From Solirubrobacter ginsenosidimutans (GTDB lineage Bacteria > Actinomycetota > Thermoleophilia > Solirubrobacterales > Solirubrobacteraceae), in the NCBI RefSeq assembly GCF_027587205.1, contig NZ_JAPDOD010000048.1, positions 1-64,000 of the forward strand: a DNA stretch of 64,000 bases, written 5' to 3'. Position numbers and translations under genes: made by a program. Below the pieces are notes generated by a model. The model was not told the DNA's origin, made no database searches, and saw nothing but the letters and a program-made list of their open reading frames with translations. Positions 1 through 9,855 of the stretch are shown here, piece by piece (the stretch's first letter is position 1; each line of letters opens with the position of its first letter).

Positions 1-133
1 CCCCAGCTGAAAGAATGGAAGTCCTGTTGCGCTGACCGCTTGAGCCCGCCGACGCAAATGTTCCTCACCCCCCTCGCGCATGACTCGTTGCTCGCCGAAA
101 CCGATCACCGGAAGGCCCGGCGCAGTTGGACTT

Positions 134-844
134 TCAAGCCGAAGCAGGCCCCTTCATGGTCTCGATCCCCCGCACCAGCGCATCGAGCCCGAACTCGAAC
201 CGCGCATCCGGCTCGACCTCGCTCGTCAACGGAACCGCCAGAGCGACGATGTGCGGGAAGCGATCCACGGGCAGCGCCTGCCAGTACCTCCGCAAGTCCG
301 CGATGTACTGCTCGGCGGTCTCCGGGTTGTCTTTGGGTGTGTAGAGGGACTCCTCGTACGCCGTCGCCGTGGCGTACAGCGGCAGCACGTCGACCGCGTA
401 GGAGATGACGTGGTCCGGCAGGCCGGCGTCGCGCAGCACGCCGAGTAGGCCGTTGATCCAGCGCAGGGCGTTCGGGCCGGTCGGGATCGTGCCCAGGGCG
501 GCGCGGGCGAGGTCGCGGTGGGCGGCGAGGCCGGAGCGGATCCCGCGGATCGCCTCCTTGAGCTGTTCCTGCCAGGCGCCGGCGCCGACCTCGGGTGTCG
601 GGAGGTCGGCGGCGAGGCGGTCGATCATCGCGGCGAGGAGCTCGTCCTTGCCCGCGAAGTGGGCGTAGAGCGAGGAGGGGCCGGTGCCGAGCCGGTCGGC
701 GACCGCGCGCATGTTGAGCGAGTCGACGCCGCCCTCGTCGAGCACGGCCATCGCCGCTTCGACGATCGCGTCCGGGTTGAGCGTCCGGCGCGGCGGGCGG
801 CGGGAGCGCATGCGCGGAGGGGTCGGCAGATCGCCACTTGACAC
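134..844 (-). CDS. TetR/AcrR family transcriptional regulator
   Basis: This is a one-component repressor, 236 residues long. The N-terminal helix-turn-helix spans roughly residues 20-65 (IVEAAMAVLDEGG, then ADRLG and SLYAHFAGKDELLAAM), followed by a TetR_C-type helical ligand domain. I start it at the GTG at 844 because a TAGAAT -10 element ends 7 nt upstream, which fits leaderless transcription; an in-frame ATG at 811 is the alternative. It diverges from the MFS exporter at 912. The gap carries a perfect palindrome, so it most likely represses both itself and the exporter, with the ligand unknown. The TetR assignment is secure; the target is inferred from position. Confidence 0.92.
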   Translation of the reverse strand: MSSGDLPTPPRMRSRRPPRRTLNPDAIVEAAMAVLDEGGVDSLNMRAVADRLGTGPSSLYAHFAGKDELLAAMIDRLAADLPTPEVGAGAWQEQLKEAIRGIRSGLAAHRDLARAALGTIPTGPNALRWINGLLGVLRDAGLPDHVISYAVDVLPLYATATAYEESLYTPKDNPETAEQYIADLRRYWQALPVDRFPHIVALAVPLTSEVEPDARFEFGLDALVRGIETMKGPASA

Positions 845-893
845 GAACACGATTCTAGTGCTAGAACGTTGTTCGTCATAACGAACAACGTTC
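838..893. promoter_or_regulatory. Divergent promoter with TetR-type operators
   Basis: On the + strand TTGACA (838-843) lies 18 nt before TAGAAC (862-867), a candidate promoter for the MFS gene. On the - strand TAGAAT (857-852) lies 7 nt before the regulator's GTG. A perfect inverted repeat with 13-bp arms (864-876 and 881-893, arm GAACGTTGTTCGT) and a 4-nt centre covers the + strand -10 and start region. A second palindrome, TTCTAG-TG-CTAGAA (853-866), overlaps it and both -10 elements. The symmetry is direct observation; binding by the adjacent TetR protein is inference. Confidence 0.75.
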
Positions 894-911
894 GGAGCAC
901 CGTTCAGAACC

Positions 912-2360
912 ATGTCCGCCCTCGCCTCCAGTGCGCCCGCGACCACCACGACCGAAAGCGAAGCCCAAGGCCACCCACGCCGCTGGCTGATCCTCGCGCT
1001 GATCCTCGCGGTCGAGTGCATGGACCTGCTCGACGGGACGATCGTCAACGTCGCCGCGCCCTCCATCCGCGAGGACCTCGGCGCAAGCCTGGCCGCGCTG
1101 CAATGGATCGCGGGCGGCTACGCGCTGACGTTCGCCATCGGTCTCGTCACCGGCGGCCGCCTCGGCGACATCTTCGGCCGCCGGCGCCTGTTCCTGGTCG
1201 GCCTCGCCGGCTTCACCACCGCCTCCGCGCTGTGCGGCGCGGCCAACTCGCCCGAGACGCTGATCGCGCTCCGCCTCGTCCAGGGCGGCTTCGCCGCGAT
1301 CATGATCCCCCAGGGATTCGGGATCCTCCGCCAGGCGTTCCCGCCGAACGAGATCCAGAAGGCGTTCGGCCTGTTCGGCCCCGTGATCGGACTCTCTGCG
1401 GTGCTCGGCCCGATCGTCGGCGGCGCGCTGACCGACGGCGACCTCTTCGGCCTCGGCTGGCGCGCGATCTTCCTCGTCAACCTTCCCATCGGCCTGATCG
1501 CGTTCGCCGGGAGCGCGAAGCTGCTGCCGGAGTCCAAAGCGGACCAAAAGCCCACCCTCGACCTGGGCGGCGCCGCGCTGGTCACGGCCGCGATGGGTTT
1601 GCTCGTCTACCCGCTGATCCAAGGTCGCGAGGGCGATTGGCCCGCGTGGACGTTCGTCTCGATGGCCGCCAGCGCCCTCGCGCTGCTCGCCTTCGTAGTC
1701 CGCGAGCGCCGGCGCGAGCGCGACGGCGTCTCCCCGCTGGTGACCATGAGCCTGTTCCGCAAGCGCGCCTTCTCCGCCGGCCTCGCCTCCGCGTTGACGT
1801 TCTTCGCCGGGATGATCGGCCTGATGCTGACCTTCAGCCTCTATCTGCAGCTCGGCCAGGGCTTCAGCGCGATCCACACCGGCCTCACGCTGGTCCCGTG
1901 GTCGCTCGGCACGGCCGTCGGCGCCGGGCTCGGGGCGGGCCTGCTCGGTCCGAAGTTCGGCCGCCCGACGCTGCACGCCGGGCTGCTGGTGATGCTCGCC
2001 GGCGTGTTCGGTCTCCTCCTGGTGTCCAACGACGGAGCGAGCTCCTGGGCCTTCGTCGGGCCCGAGCTGGTCGCGGGGGTCGGGATGGGCGCGATGCTCG
2101 CCCCGCTCTTCGACTTCGTGCTCGCGGGCGTCGACGACGACGAGGTCGGCTCAGCCTCCGGCGTCCTGAACGCGATGCAGCAGCTGGGCGGCGCGATCGG
2201 CATCGCGGTGATCGGGACCGTCTTCTTCTCGGTCGCCGCCTCGGGCGGGCTGATCGACGCGTTCCACACCACGCTGTGGATCGAGGCGGGTGTCCTGGTG
2301 GTGACAGCAGGGCTCGTCGCGCTGCTGCCGATGCGCGCCCGTGAAGGAGAGCACGGGTGA
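912..2360 (+). CDS. MFS drug exporter, DHA2 (14-TMS, EmrB/QacA) family
   Basis: This is a proton-driven multidrug exporter of the cytoplasmic membrane, 482 residues. The DHA2 signature LDGTIVNVAAPSI sits at residues 40-52 in the first helix, and MFS motif A (GGRLGDIFGRRR) at 81-92, between helices 2 and 3. The rest is alternating hydrophobic segments consistent with 14 spans, and the length is normal for the family. The gene follows the TetR operator region directly, the usual arrangement for an inducible exporter. The substrate cannot be read from sequence. Confidence 0.9.
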   Translation: MSALASSAPATTTTESEAQGHPRRWLILALILAVECMDLLDGTIVNVAAPSIREDLGASLAALQWIAGGYALTFAIGLVTGGRLGDIFGRRRLFLVGLAGFTTASALCGAANSPETLIALRLVQGGFAAIMIPQGFGILRQAFPPNEIQKAFGLFGPVIGLSAVLGPIVGGALTDGDLFGLGWRAIFLVNLPIGLIAFAGSAKLLPESKADQKPTLDLGGAALVTAAMGLLVYPLIQGREGDWPAWTFVSMAASALALLAFVVRERRRERDGVSPLVTMSLFRKRAFSAGLASALTFFAGMIGLMLTFSLYLQLGQGFSAIHTGLTLVPWSLGTAVGAGLGAGLLGPKFGRPTLHAGLLVMLAGVFGLLLVSNDGASSWAFVGPELVAGVGMGAMLAPLFDFVLAGVDDDEVGSASGVLNAMQQLGGAIGIAVIGTVFFSVAASGGLIDAFHTTLWIEAGVLVVTAGLVALLPMRAREGEHG

Positions 2361-2368
2361 TGCACCGG

Positions 2369-2374
2369 TAGTCT
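2369..2374 (+). promoter_or_regulatory. Candidate -10 element of the PucR-type gene
   Basis: TAGTCT lies 9 nt before the ATG at 2384, with no Shine-Dalgarno in between, suggesting a leaderless or near-leaderless transcript separate from the MFS gene. No convincing -35 is visible. Confidence 0.4.
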
Positions 2375-2383
2375 GGGACGTAT

Positions 2384-3622
2384 ATGCCGCCGCGCGATGA
2401 CGAGGTCCAGGCCCTCGTCGAGCAGCTGAGCGCGGACCTCGACCGCTCGGTGCTCGTCGATGACGCCAGCCTTCGCCTGCTCGCGTACAGCCCGACGCTC
2501 GGGTCCGACGACGAGGTCCGCAAGACCGCGATCCTGACGCGCGAGACCCCGCGCGTCATTCGCGACCTGCACTTCGCGCAGGGCATCGCCAACGCCACCC
2601 GCCACGTGCGCACGGCGCCGCGGCCCGATGTCGGCCTGGAGTCGCGGGTGTGCGTCCCCATCCGCTGTCAGGGCGCGCTGTTCGGCTACCTGTGGCTGAT
2701 CGACGCCGACCAGTCGCTGACCGACGGCGACTGCGCGGCGGCGGAGCGGACCGCGGCCGAGATCGGCACGGCGATGTACCGCCGCGACGAACTGGAAAAG
2801 CCGCAGCGGGAGCTGGAGGTGCGGTTGCTCGAGCTCCTGCTCGGCGATGACGCCACGCAGCGCGAGACCGCCGCCCACGAGCTCGCGGCCGAAGACGTCC
2901 TGGTCCCCGGCACCGCGGTCGGCGTGCTCGCGGTGCGCCGTATGGGCGAGCCCGACGCCGAGCTCGGCGCGGCCGAGCGCGCCCGCCTCGGGCTGACGCT
3001 GGACCAGTTTCGCCGCACGCTTCCCCGCCGCCACGCCCTGAGCACGGTGCAGGCCGACCACGGCGTGCTCGTCGTCGCGCTCTCGGAGCGGGCGAGCATC
3101 GCCGATCTCGCCCGCCGGGCGCAGGACGCGCTCGACGCGGCGTTCGCGGGCGAGGGCCAAGCGATCATCGGCTACAGCGACCTCTGCGAGCACCTCCGCG
3201 ACGCCCACCGGGCGCACGAGCACGCCCGCCTGGCGCTGCGGGTCGCTTCGGCGCTCCCGGAGCATGGCTCACCTGCTGGTTGGGAAGGTCTGGGCGCGTA
3301 CCGGCTGCTGGCCAGAGCGGCCGAGACCCCGCACGCCCGCGAGCTGATCCATCCGGGCTTGCCGAAGCTGTTCGCGCTGCAGTCCAAGGAGTCCCTCGTG
3401 CAGACGCTCGAGGCCTATCTGGACAACGGCTGCGACACCAAACTCACCGCGGAGGCGTTGTTTCTCCACCGGGCGAGCCTCTACTACCGGCTGCAGCGGA
3501 TCGAGGCCATCACGTCGACCTCACTTAAGAGCGGCGCGGACCGTCTCGCGCTGCACTCCGGACTCAAATTGGCACGGCTTGTGGGCATGCATCCAGCGCT
3601 GAGACGTACCAACACCGACTAG
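2384..3622 (+). CDS. PucR/CdaR-type transcriptional regulator
   Basis: This 412-residue protein ends in a PucR C-terminal helix-turn-helix: about residues 345-405, with LVQTLEAYLDNGCDTKLTAEAL, then RASLYYRLQRIEAIT. The N-terminal 130 residues look like a GAF-type sensor (SRVCVPIRCQGALFGYLWLID), and the middle resembles the GGDEF-like linker usual in this family. Members commonly activate catabolic or uptake operons when a small metabolite is present. It sits just upstream of, and reads the same way as, the peptide ABC operon at 3758, which is a plausible target. A hairpin over its stop codon separates the two units. Confidence 0.85.
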   Translation: MPPRDDEVQALVEQLSADLDRSVLVDDASLRLLAYSPTLGSDDEVRKTAILTRETPRVIRDLHFAQGIANATRHVRTAPRPDVGLESRVCVPIRCQGALFGYLWLIDADQSLTDGDCAAAERTAAEIGTAMYRRDELEKPQRELEVRLLELLLGDDATQRETAAHELAAEDVLVPGTAVGVLAVRRMGEPDAELGAAERARLGLTLDQFRRTLPRRHALSTVQADHGVLVVALSERASIADLARRAQDALDAAFAGEGQAIIGYSDLCEHLRDAHRAHEHARLALRVASALPEHGSPAGWEGLGAYRLLARAAETPHARELIHPGLPKLFALQSKESLVQTLEAYLDNGCDTKLTAEALFLHRASLYYRLQRIEAITSTSLKSGADRLALHSGLKLARLVGMHPALRRTNTD

Positions 3623-3645
3623 ACCCGGTTGCGACGCTGGTCTAG
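3619..3645 (+). terminator. Stem-loop at the end of the PucR-type gene
   Basis: CTAGACC (3619-3625) and GGTCTAG (3639-3645) form a perfect 7-bp stem around a 13-nt loop. It includes the stop codon. There is no T-run, so termination is uncertain. Confidence 0.4.
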
Positions 3646-3757
3646 GCTGCCGCGTCGCGGTTTCCGACGAATGACTGCCGGACCGCGGGCCGCCCGTCCA
3701 TAGAGTTGTGGGCGAGGTGGAGGTCGAACCCGTGCCCATTGGAGGGGGGCGGAAGAT

Positions 3758-5368
3758 ATGCGCGCACAACGAATGGCCGTACTCGGCTGCACGGCGTTGC
3801 TTGCCATTGGGGCAGCAGCGTGCGGTAGCTCGAGCGACGATACCGGTGGTAGTTCTGACACCGGGGGCACCACAACGGAAGCCCCGAAGGGGAACGCCGA
3901 CACCGTAATCCTCGGCACGACCGACGCGGTCGTGGCGCTGGACCCGGTCGGGGCTTATGACCTCGCGTCACAGCAGCTGATCGGCAACATCTATCAGAAC
4001 CTGATGTCGATTCCGGCGGGCGGCAACAAGCCCGAGCCGGACGCTGCTGAGAGCTGCGAGTTCTCGGACCCGAAGACGTACACCTGCAAGCTCAAGGCAG
4101 GCCTGAAGTTCTCAAGCGGCGACCCGCTGACCTCCGAGGACGTCAAGTTCTCGCTGGACCGCATGGTCAAGATCGCCGACGCGACCGGCCCGTACACGCT
4201 GCTGGCCTCGCTGAAGTCGGTGGACGCGCCGGATCCGGCGACGGTCACCATGCACCTCAAGAAGCCGGACGGCACGTGGCCGTTCATCCTCACGCACAAC
4301 GTCGCGGCGATCGTGCCGAACGAGATCTACCCGGCCGACGCCAAGCAGCCCGACGACAAGGTCATCGGTTCCGGCCCGTACGAGCTGACGAAGTACACGC
4401 CCGGCCAGCAAGCGGTCTTCAAGGCCAACCCGAACTACACCGGGCCGAACAAGGCGCAGACGCCGAACTTCATCGTCACGTACTTCAAGGAAGCGTCGGC
4501 GCTGAAGCTGGCGATCGAGCAGGGCGACGTCGACGTCGCCTACCGCTCGCTGTCCCCGACCGACCTCGACGCTCTGAAGAAGGAGTCCGACAAGGGCATC
4601 AAGGTCGTCGACGGCGCGGGTACCGAGATCCGCTACATCACGTTCAACGTGAAGAAGAAGCCGGTCGACAACATCGCCGTGCGTAAGGCGATCGCGCAGG
4701 TGATCGACCGCCAGTCGATCGCGACCAACGTCTACAAGGACACCGTCACGCCGCTGTACTCGACGGTTCCGGCGGCCCTTCCGGGCCACAAGGACTCGTT
4801 CAAGGACGCGTTCGGCGATCCGGATCCGGCGAAGGCGAAGCAGATCCTGGCCGACGCCGGGATCACGACCCCCGTCGAGCTCGACGGCTGGTACACGCCG
4901 ACCCACTACGGCCCGGTCGAGGTCGATCTGTGGAACGAGATCAAGCGTCAGCTCGAGGGCAGCGGCCTGTTCAAGGTCAACCTGGACTCGACGGAGTGGG
5001 ATCAGTACAAGCAGGAGGCCTTCGAGAAGGGCACGTACTACTTCTACGGCCTCGGCTGGTTCCCGGACTTCCCGGACGGCGACAACTACCTGTCGCCCTT
5101 CATGCGTGACGGCGGGTTCTTCGTCAACGGCTACTCCAACAAGGACGTCAACAAGGCGCTCGACGAGGAGATCGCCTCAGACGACGAGGCCAAGCGCGCT
5201 GAGGCGTTCGGCGTCGTGCAGGATCACGAGGCCGAGGACGTGCCGCTGATCCCGCTGTGGGAAGGCAAGCAGATCGCAGCGGTCCGGGAGGGTGTGGAGG
5301 GCGTCGAGAAGACGTTCGACCCGGCCTTCCAGTTCCGTTTCTGGCTGATCACCAAGAAGGAGTCCTAG
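3758..5368 (+). CDS. Oligopeptide/dipeptide ABC transporter, substrate-binding lipoprotein
   Basis: This is the solute-binding lipoprotein of a family 5 (SBP_bac_5) peptide importer, 536 residues and anchored outside the membrane. The signal peptide ends in a lipobox-like AAAC with the lipid cysteine at residue 22, followed by a Ser/Asp/Gly/Thr-rich linker. The mature domain shows the family hallmarks: a YQNLM..P block near the N-terminus, SSGDPLTSEDVKFSLDR, and VRKAIAQVIDR. A strong Shine-Dalgarno run (GGAGGGGGG) precedes the ATG at 3758. It heads the operon with two permeases and two ATPases. Peptide specificity is inferred from the family; nickel or sugar ligands are possible. Confidence 0.9.
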   Translation: MRAQRMAVLGCTALLAIGAAACGSSSDDTGGSSDTGGTTTEAPKGNADTVILGTTDAVVALDPVGAYDLASQQLIGNIYQNLMSIPAGGNKPEPDAAESCEFSDPKTYTCKLKAGLKFSSGDPLTSEDVKFSLDRMVKIADATGPYTLLASLKSVDAPDPATVTMHLKKPDGTWPFILTHNVAAIVPNEIYPADAKQPDDKVIGSGPYELTKYTPGQQAVFKANPNYTGPNKAQTPNFIVTYFKEASALKLAIEQGDVDVAYRSLSPTDLDALKKESDKGIKVVDGAGTEIRYITFNVKKKPVDNIAVRKAIAQVIDRQSIATNVYKDTVTPLYSTVPAALPGHKDSFKDAFGDPDPAKAKQILADAGITTPVELDGWYTPTHYGPVEVDLWNEIKRQLEGSGLFKVNLDSTEWDQYKQEAFEKGTYYFYGLGWFPDFPDGDNYLSPFMRDGGFFVNGYSNKDVNKALDEEIASDDEAKRAEAFGVVQDHEAEDVPLIPLWEGKQIAAVREGVEGVEKTFDPAFQFRFWLITKKES

Positions 5369-5372
5369 TCGG

Positions 5373-6398
5373 ATGAGCCGGGCCGGATCGCTCCGGGGCT
5401 ATGTCCTAGTCCGGATCGCGCTGATGATCCCCATGATCTGGGTTCTCCTGACCGTGGTGTTCCTCATGATGCGCGTTGCCCCGGGCGATCCGATCTCGGC
5501 AACGCTCGGCGGGAAACTCTCGCCGGCGCAGCTGGCTGAGCGCAAGGCCGCGCTCGGCTTTGATCGCCCCTTGATTCAGCAGTACCTCGAGTACCTGTGG
5601 GACGCCGTGCGCTTCAAGTTCGGCACCACGATCACCGACGGGCAGACGATCGGTTCGATCGTCGTCGAGAACGGCGGCGCGACGCTGACGCTGACCGTCG
5701 CCGCGCTGTTGTTCGCGCTCGTCGTCGGCCTTCCGCTCGGGCTCTTCGCCGGCCGCTTCCGGGAGACGGTCCCGGACGCGTTCATCCGCATCTTCGCGAT
5801 CCTCGGCTACGCCGCGCCGCCGTTCTTCGTCGGCCTGCTGGCGCAGTTGCTGTTCGCAAAAAACCTCGACTGGTTGCCAGCGTCGAAAATGGCGTCGCCA
5901 ATAGTCCAGGCGACCTCGGTCGAGCACACCCACATCCTGATCGTCGACCTCGCGATCGAGGGCAACTGGGACGGGGTGTGGGACGTAATACGTCATCTCA
6001 TACTCCCGATGGTCACGCTCGGGTTGCTCGTCATGGGCGTGTTCATCCGGCTCGTGCGGGTCAATGTCGGGCAGGCGCTCGGCGGCGACTATGTCGAGGC
6101 CGCGCGCGCCCGCGGCGTGCCAGAGCGGCGTGTCGTCTCGCGCCACGCGTTCCGCAACGCGCTGATTCCGGTCGTGACCGTGATGGGCCTGCAGGCCGCG
6201 CTGCTGCTCGGCGGCGCCGTCCTGACCGAACAGACCTTCAGTTGGCCCGGACTCGGCAGCCGTCTCCTGCAGTACCTCAATAGCCGCGACTACATCGGCG
6301 TGCAGGGGCTCGTCACCTTCTTCGCCTTGATCGTCGTCGTGATCTCGCTGATCATCGACATCGTCAACGCAGTGATCGACCCGCGAGTGAGGTACTAG
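5373..6398 (+). CDS. Peptide ABC transporter permease (DppB/OppB type)
   Basis: This is the first inner-membrane subunit of the importer, 341 residues, starting 4 nt after the binding-protein stop. The N-terminal TM helix and the VAPGDPISATLGG segment are typical of OppB/DppB. The cytoplasmic EAA loop is visible (EAARARGVPERRVVSRHAFRN), followed by ALIPVVTVMGLQ and an LGG.VLTEQTFSWPGLG block. About six membrane spans are expected. It pairs with the next gene to form the channel. Confidence 0.93.
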   Translation: MSRAGSLRGYVLVRIALMIPMIWVLLTVVFLMMRVAPGDPISATLGGKLSPAQLAERKAALGFDRPLIQQYLEYLWDAVRFKFGTTITDGQTIGSIVVENGGATLTLTVAALLFALVVGLPLGLFAGRFRETVPDAFIRIFAILGYAAPPFFVGLLAQLLFAKNLDWLPASKMASPIVQATSVEHTHILIVDLAIEGNWDGVWDVIRHLILPMVTLGLLVMGVFIRLVRVNVGQALGGDYVEAARARGVPERRVVSRHAFRNALIPVVTVMGLQAALLLGGAVLTEQTFSWPGLGSRLLQYLNSRDYIGVQGLVTFFALIVVVISLIIDIVNAVIDPRVRY

Positions 6399-7445
6399 GT
6401 GACCGCGACCACCACCGTCACGGGCTCCGAGGACAAGGCGCCCGTCGTCCAGCCACCTCAGCGCGGGAACATCTTCGCCAAGATCGCCGCGCCGTACCGC
6501 CACTCGCACGGGATCCAGCGCTTCATGCTCGTCTCGGGCACGGCGGTCTCGATCCTGCTGATCCTGACGGCGATCTTCGCCCCGCTGATCGCGCCGTACA
6601 GCTTCGACACCTACCAGGACGCCGCCGGGCGCTTCCCGCAGCAGGGAGAGCCGACGGCCCGCAACCACTGGGGCACCACCGTCCAAGGCTTCGACGTCAT
6701 GTCGCGCACGATCTACGGCGCGCGCACGGCGGTCGAGGTCGTGATCCTCGCCGTCGTCTTCTCGATCGCCATCGGCGTGCCGCTGGGCCTGATCTCCGGG
6801 TACATCGGCGGCTGGCTGGACCGCATCCTCGTCCTGATCATGGACGCGCTGTTCGCGTTCCCGTACCTGCTGCTGGCGATCGTCGCAGCATTCCTGCTCA
6901 AGAACACGATCGACTCGGGCATCGTCGTCACCGCCATCGCGATCACGGTGGTCTACGTGCCGCAGTACTTCAGAGTCGTCCGGGCATCCACCTTGAGCGC
7001 CCGAGAATCCACCTACATCGAGGCGGCGCGGGCGATGGGCGCCCGTCCCTCGGTGATCATCCGCAAGTACCTGTTCGGCAACGTCGTCCAGAGCGTCCCG
7101 GTGATCGCGACGCTCAACGCGGCCGACGCGATCCTGACGCTCGCCGGCCTCGGCTTCCTCGGCCTCGGCATCCAGCCGACGCAGGCCGCCGAGTGGGGCT
7201 ACGACCTGCAACGCGCGGTCGCCGACGCCGGCGCCGGCATCTGGTGGACCGCGCTGTACCCCGGTCTCGGCATCGTGATCGCCGTGACCGCGCTGACGCT
7301 CGTCGGCGAAGGACTCAATGACGTGTTGAACCCGACCCTGCGCCGGCGCAACGTGAAGCGGCCGGACGTCCAGCGCCGGGCGATCGGCTCTTCAGCGGTC
7401 GGACCGGCGACCGCGCCGGATGTCGAGGAGGAGGCGGGTCGATGA
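6399..7445 (+). CDS. Peptide ABC transporter permease (DppC/OppC type)
   Basis: This is the second permease of the importer, 348 residues. It starts with GTG immediately after the upstream stop. It has the OppC N-terminal cytoplasmic extension, one helix, a periplasmic loop containing [20 protein letters not shown], and then the core helices. The EAA motif is [19 protein letters not shown]. The C-terminal 35 residues after [11 protein letters not shown] are a charged tail beyond the usual family end. Its stop overlaps the next start by 4 nt (ATGA). Confidence 0.93.
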   Translation: MTATTTVTGSEDKAPVVQPPQRGNIFAKIAAPYRHSHGIQRFMLVSGTAVSILLILTAIFAPLIAPYSFDTYQDAAGRFPQQGEPTARNHWGTTVQGFDVMSRTIYGARTAVEVVILAVVFSIAIGVPLGLISGYIGGWLDRILVLIMDALFAFPYLLLAIVAAFLLKNTIDSGIVVTAIAITVVYVPQYFRVVRASTLSARESTYIEAARAMGARPSVIIRKYLFGNVVQSVPVIATLNAADAILTLAGLGFLGLGIQPTQAAEWGYDLQRAVADAGAGIWWTALYPGLGIVIAVTALTLVGEGLNDVLNPTLRRRNVKRPDVQRRAIGSSAVGPATAPDVEEEAGR

Positions 7446-8464
7446 GCGAACCAGCTCTCTCACTGCGCGACCTGCGCATCTGGTACGGCCACGAGCGCGG
7501 CGCCGTCCGCGCCGTCGACGGCGTCAGCCTGGATCTGATGCCGGGCGAGACCGTCGGTCTCGTGGGCGAGTCGGGCTGCGGCAAGTCGACGCTCGGCCGT
7601 GGCGTGCTCGGCCTGCTCCCCGAGGGCGCCGGCCACGCCGGCGAGGTCTCCTACAAAGGCCGCAACATCCTCGACCTCAAGCCGAAGGAGCTGCGCGCCC
7701 TGCGCGGGCCGGAGCTCGGGATGATCTTCCAGGAGCCGATGACCCGGCTCAATCCGCTGATGAAGATCTCGGCGCACTTCGAAGAGGTGCTCAAGATCCA
7801 CGAGCCGGAGCTCGGCAAGAAGGCCTCGCGCAACCGCGCGCTGGAGACGCTGCGGGGCATGGGCATCCCGCCGACGCGCTACCACCAGTATCCGCACGAG
7901 TTCTCCGGCGGCATGCGCCAGCGGATCATGATCGCGCTGGCGCTCGTGCTGCGTCCCGCGGTGGTCGTGGCCGACGAGCCGACGACCGCGCTCGACGTGC
8001 TCGTCGAGGCCCAGATCCTGCGGATCATCGCCGACCTGCGGCGCAACTTCGACACCGCGCTGCTGCTGATCACCCACAACCTCGGCATCGTCGCCGAGGC
8101 GTGCGATCGCGTCGCCGTGATGTACGCGGGCCGCTTGGTCGAGCAGGGTCCGGCGTTCGACATCACCACCAAGCCGGCGCACCCGTACTCGCGCGAGCTG
8201 CTGCGGTCGACGATCTCGCTCTCCACGGTCGAGCTGCACTCGATCCCCGGGGCGCCGCCGAACCTGGTGAACCCGCCGGCGGCGTGCCGGTTCCACCCGC
8301 GCTGCCCGGACGCGATGAAGGTCTGCGCAGAGCTGTGGCCGCCGACCGTCGCGACCGGCCCGGCCAGGCGTTCCGAGTGCTGGCTGCACGGCACCCAAGA
8401 CATCCCGGCGGGCCTCGAGGCACCGCTCGAGCGTGAGGCGCTGGCCGCCGCGGAGGAAGCATGA
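7442..8464 (+). CDS. Peptide ABC transporter ATP-binding protein (DppD/OppD type)
   Basis: This is one of two ATPases driving the importer, 340 residues. The Walker A motif GESGCGKST is at residues 42-50, the Q-loop in [12 protein letters not shown], the signature is FSGGMRQR, Walker B is [12 protein letters not shown], and the H-loop is in LLITHNLG. The C-terminal oligo_HPY domain contains [14 protein letters not shown], a cysteine cluster that binds an iron-sulfur centre in some relatives. Four-nt overlaps on both sides indicate tight translational coupling. Confidence 0.93.
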   Translation: MSEPALSLRDLRIWYGHERGAVRAVDGVSLDLMPGETVGLVGESGCGKSTLGRGVLGLLPEGAGHAGEVSYKGRNILDLKPKELRALRGPELGMIFQEPMTRLNPLMKISAHFEEVLKIHEPELGKKASRNRALETLRGMGIPPTRYHQYPHEFSGGMRQRIMIALALVLRPAVVVADEPTTALDVLVEAQILRIIADLRRNFDTALLLITHNLGIVAEACDRVAVMYAGRLVEQGPAFDITTKPAHPYSRELLRSTISLSTVELHSIPGAPPNLVNPPAACRFHPRCPDAMKVCAELWPPTVATGPARRSECWLHGTQDIPAGLEAPLEREALAAAEEA

Positions 8465-9741
8465 CGGCCATCACCGAGGCGACGAAGACCTTGATGGAGA
8501 TCCGCGATCTCCAGGTCCACTTCGCGCTGCACGAGACCTTCAAGTCACGGATCACGGGTCGCGGCGGCCGGGCGGTCAAGGCCGTCGACGGCGTGTCGTT
8601 CGACCTCGAGGAGGGCGAGGTCCTCGGCCTCGTCGGCGAGTCGGGCTCGGGCAAGACGACGCTGGGTCGCGCGCTGCTCGGCCTCGTCCGCCCGACGGGC
8701 GGAAGCGTGAAGCTGCGCGGTGAGGAGCTCGCCGGGCTGCCGGAACGCCAGCTGCGACCCAAGCGCCGCCACCTGCAGATGGTCTTCCAGGACCCGCACG
8801 CTTCGCTGAACCCGGGCATGACCCTGGAGACCGCGCTCGCGCACCCGCTGCAGATCCACAAGCTGACCAGCGGCGCCGCCGAGACCAAGGCGAAGGTCCG
8901 CGAGGTCCTCGAGCTGGTGAACCTGTCCCCGGTCGACCAGTTCTCCTACCGGCTGCCGGGCGACCTCTCCGGCGGCCAGAAGCAGCGCGCCGCGATCGCG
9001 CGGGCGATCATCACCAGCCCCGACCTGGTCGTCGCGGACGAGCCGATCTCGATGCTCGACATGAGCGTCCGGGCGAAGATCCTCGACCTGATGATCGATC
9101 TCAAGAAGCGGCTCGGGCTGACGTACGTCTACGTCACGCACGACCTGGCGAGCGCCAAGTTCTTCTGCGACCGCGTGGCGATCATGTACCTCGGCCGGAT
9201 CGTGGAGATCGGGACCGTCGAGCAGATCTTCAACGATCCCAAGCACCCGTACACCCAGGCGCTGATCCGGGCGATCCCGGAGCCCGATCCGACGAAGGCG
9301 CTCCCGCGCGACCTTCCGCGCGGCGAGGTGCCCGACGCGGCCGCGCCGCCGCTGGGCTGCTCGTTTCACCCGCGCTGCCCGAAGGCGTTCGGCCCCTGCG
9401 GCTGGGAGACGCGCGACCTGCGCTCGATCCTCGATGAGCGCTGGACGAACGCGGGCGAAGAGGCCTACACGACCGAGCGCGGGCTGTTCGGCGATCTCGA
9501 GAAGCTCGAGATCGGCCACGAGGCGGTCGTTCCGGCCGGCTCGGGTCGCGACCCGAGCGAGCTCGTGAAGATGCTCGAAGAGATCCGGGCCGAGGACCCC
9601 GACGAGCCGCTGTGGAAGGGCGTCAAGGACATCCAGCCCGAGACGCACGGCGTGCGCGTGACGTTCGAGCCCGGGATCGACCCCGAGCTTTACGACACGG
9701 ACGGCTCCAGGGTCGCCTGTCTGCTCTATAAACCGGAGTAG
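8461..9741 (+). CDS. Peptide ABC transporter ATP-binding protein (DppF/OppF type) with C-terminal insertion
   Basis: This is the second ATPase of the importer. It carries Walker A (GESGSGKTT), the signature LSGGQKQR, Walker B ([12 protein letters not shown]) and the H-loop (YVTHDLA). At 426 residues it is about 90 longer than usual. The conserved oligo_HPY start [19 protein letters not shown] and the usual terminal block [12 protein letters not shown] are both present, but about 95 acidic, charged residues separate them where the family normally has few. It is the last gene of the operon, with hairpins beginning 8 nt downstream. Confidence 0.92.
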   Translation: MTAITEATKTLMEIRDLQVHFALHETFKSRITGRGGRAVKAVDGVSFDLEEGEVLGLVGESGSGKTTLGRALLGLVRPTGGSVKLRGEELAGLPERQLRPKRRHLQMVFQDPHASLNPGMTLETALAHPLQIHKLTSGAAETKAKVREVLELVNLSPVDQFSYRLPGDLSGGQKQRAAIARAIITSPDLVVADEPISMLDMSVRAKILDLMIDLKKRLGLTYVYVTHDLASAKFFCDRVAIMYLGRIVEIGTVEQIFNDPKHPYTQALIRAIPEPDPTKALPRDLPRGEVPDAAAPPLGCSFHPRCPKAFGPCGWETRDLRSILDERWTNAGEEAYTTERGLFGDLEKLEIGHEAVVPAGSGRDPSELVKMLEEIRAEDPDEPLWKGVKDIQPETHGVRVTFEPGIDPELYDTDGSRVACLLYKPE

Positions 9742-9749
9742 AACGCTCA

Positions 9750-9811
9750 TCCGACACTAGTCGGACCCCCACGTCCGGACTTCTGCCGTCTGCCGAAAGA
9801 CAGCACGGCAG
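9750..9811 (+). terminator. Two stem-loops between the ABC operon and the protease cluster
   Basis: TCCGAC-ACTA-GTCGGA (9750-9765) is a perfect 6-bp hairpin directly after the last ABC gene. CTGCCGT (9783-9789) and ACGGCAG (9805-9811) form a second, 7-bp stem. Neither has a T-run. The first could terminate the operon; the second lies in the likely 5' leader of the protease gene at 9856. Confidence 0.35.
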
Positions 9812-9855
9812 CGGTCCGGAAGGCTTCATGAGAGACCGCTACGGGGAGGGGCTCC

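Noticed and set aside
1..133. Short ORFs at the left edge
   Set aside because: They are out-of-frame readings of the end of the TetR gene and its downstream gap, with no motif or ribosome binding site.
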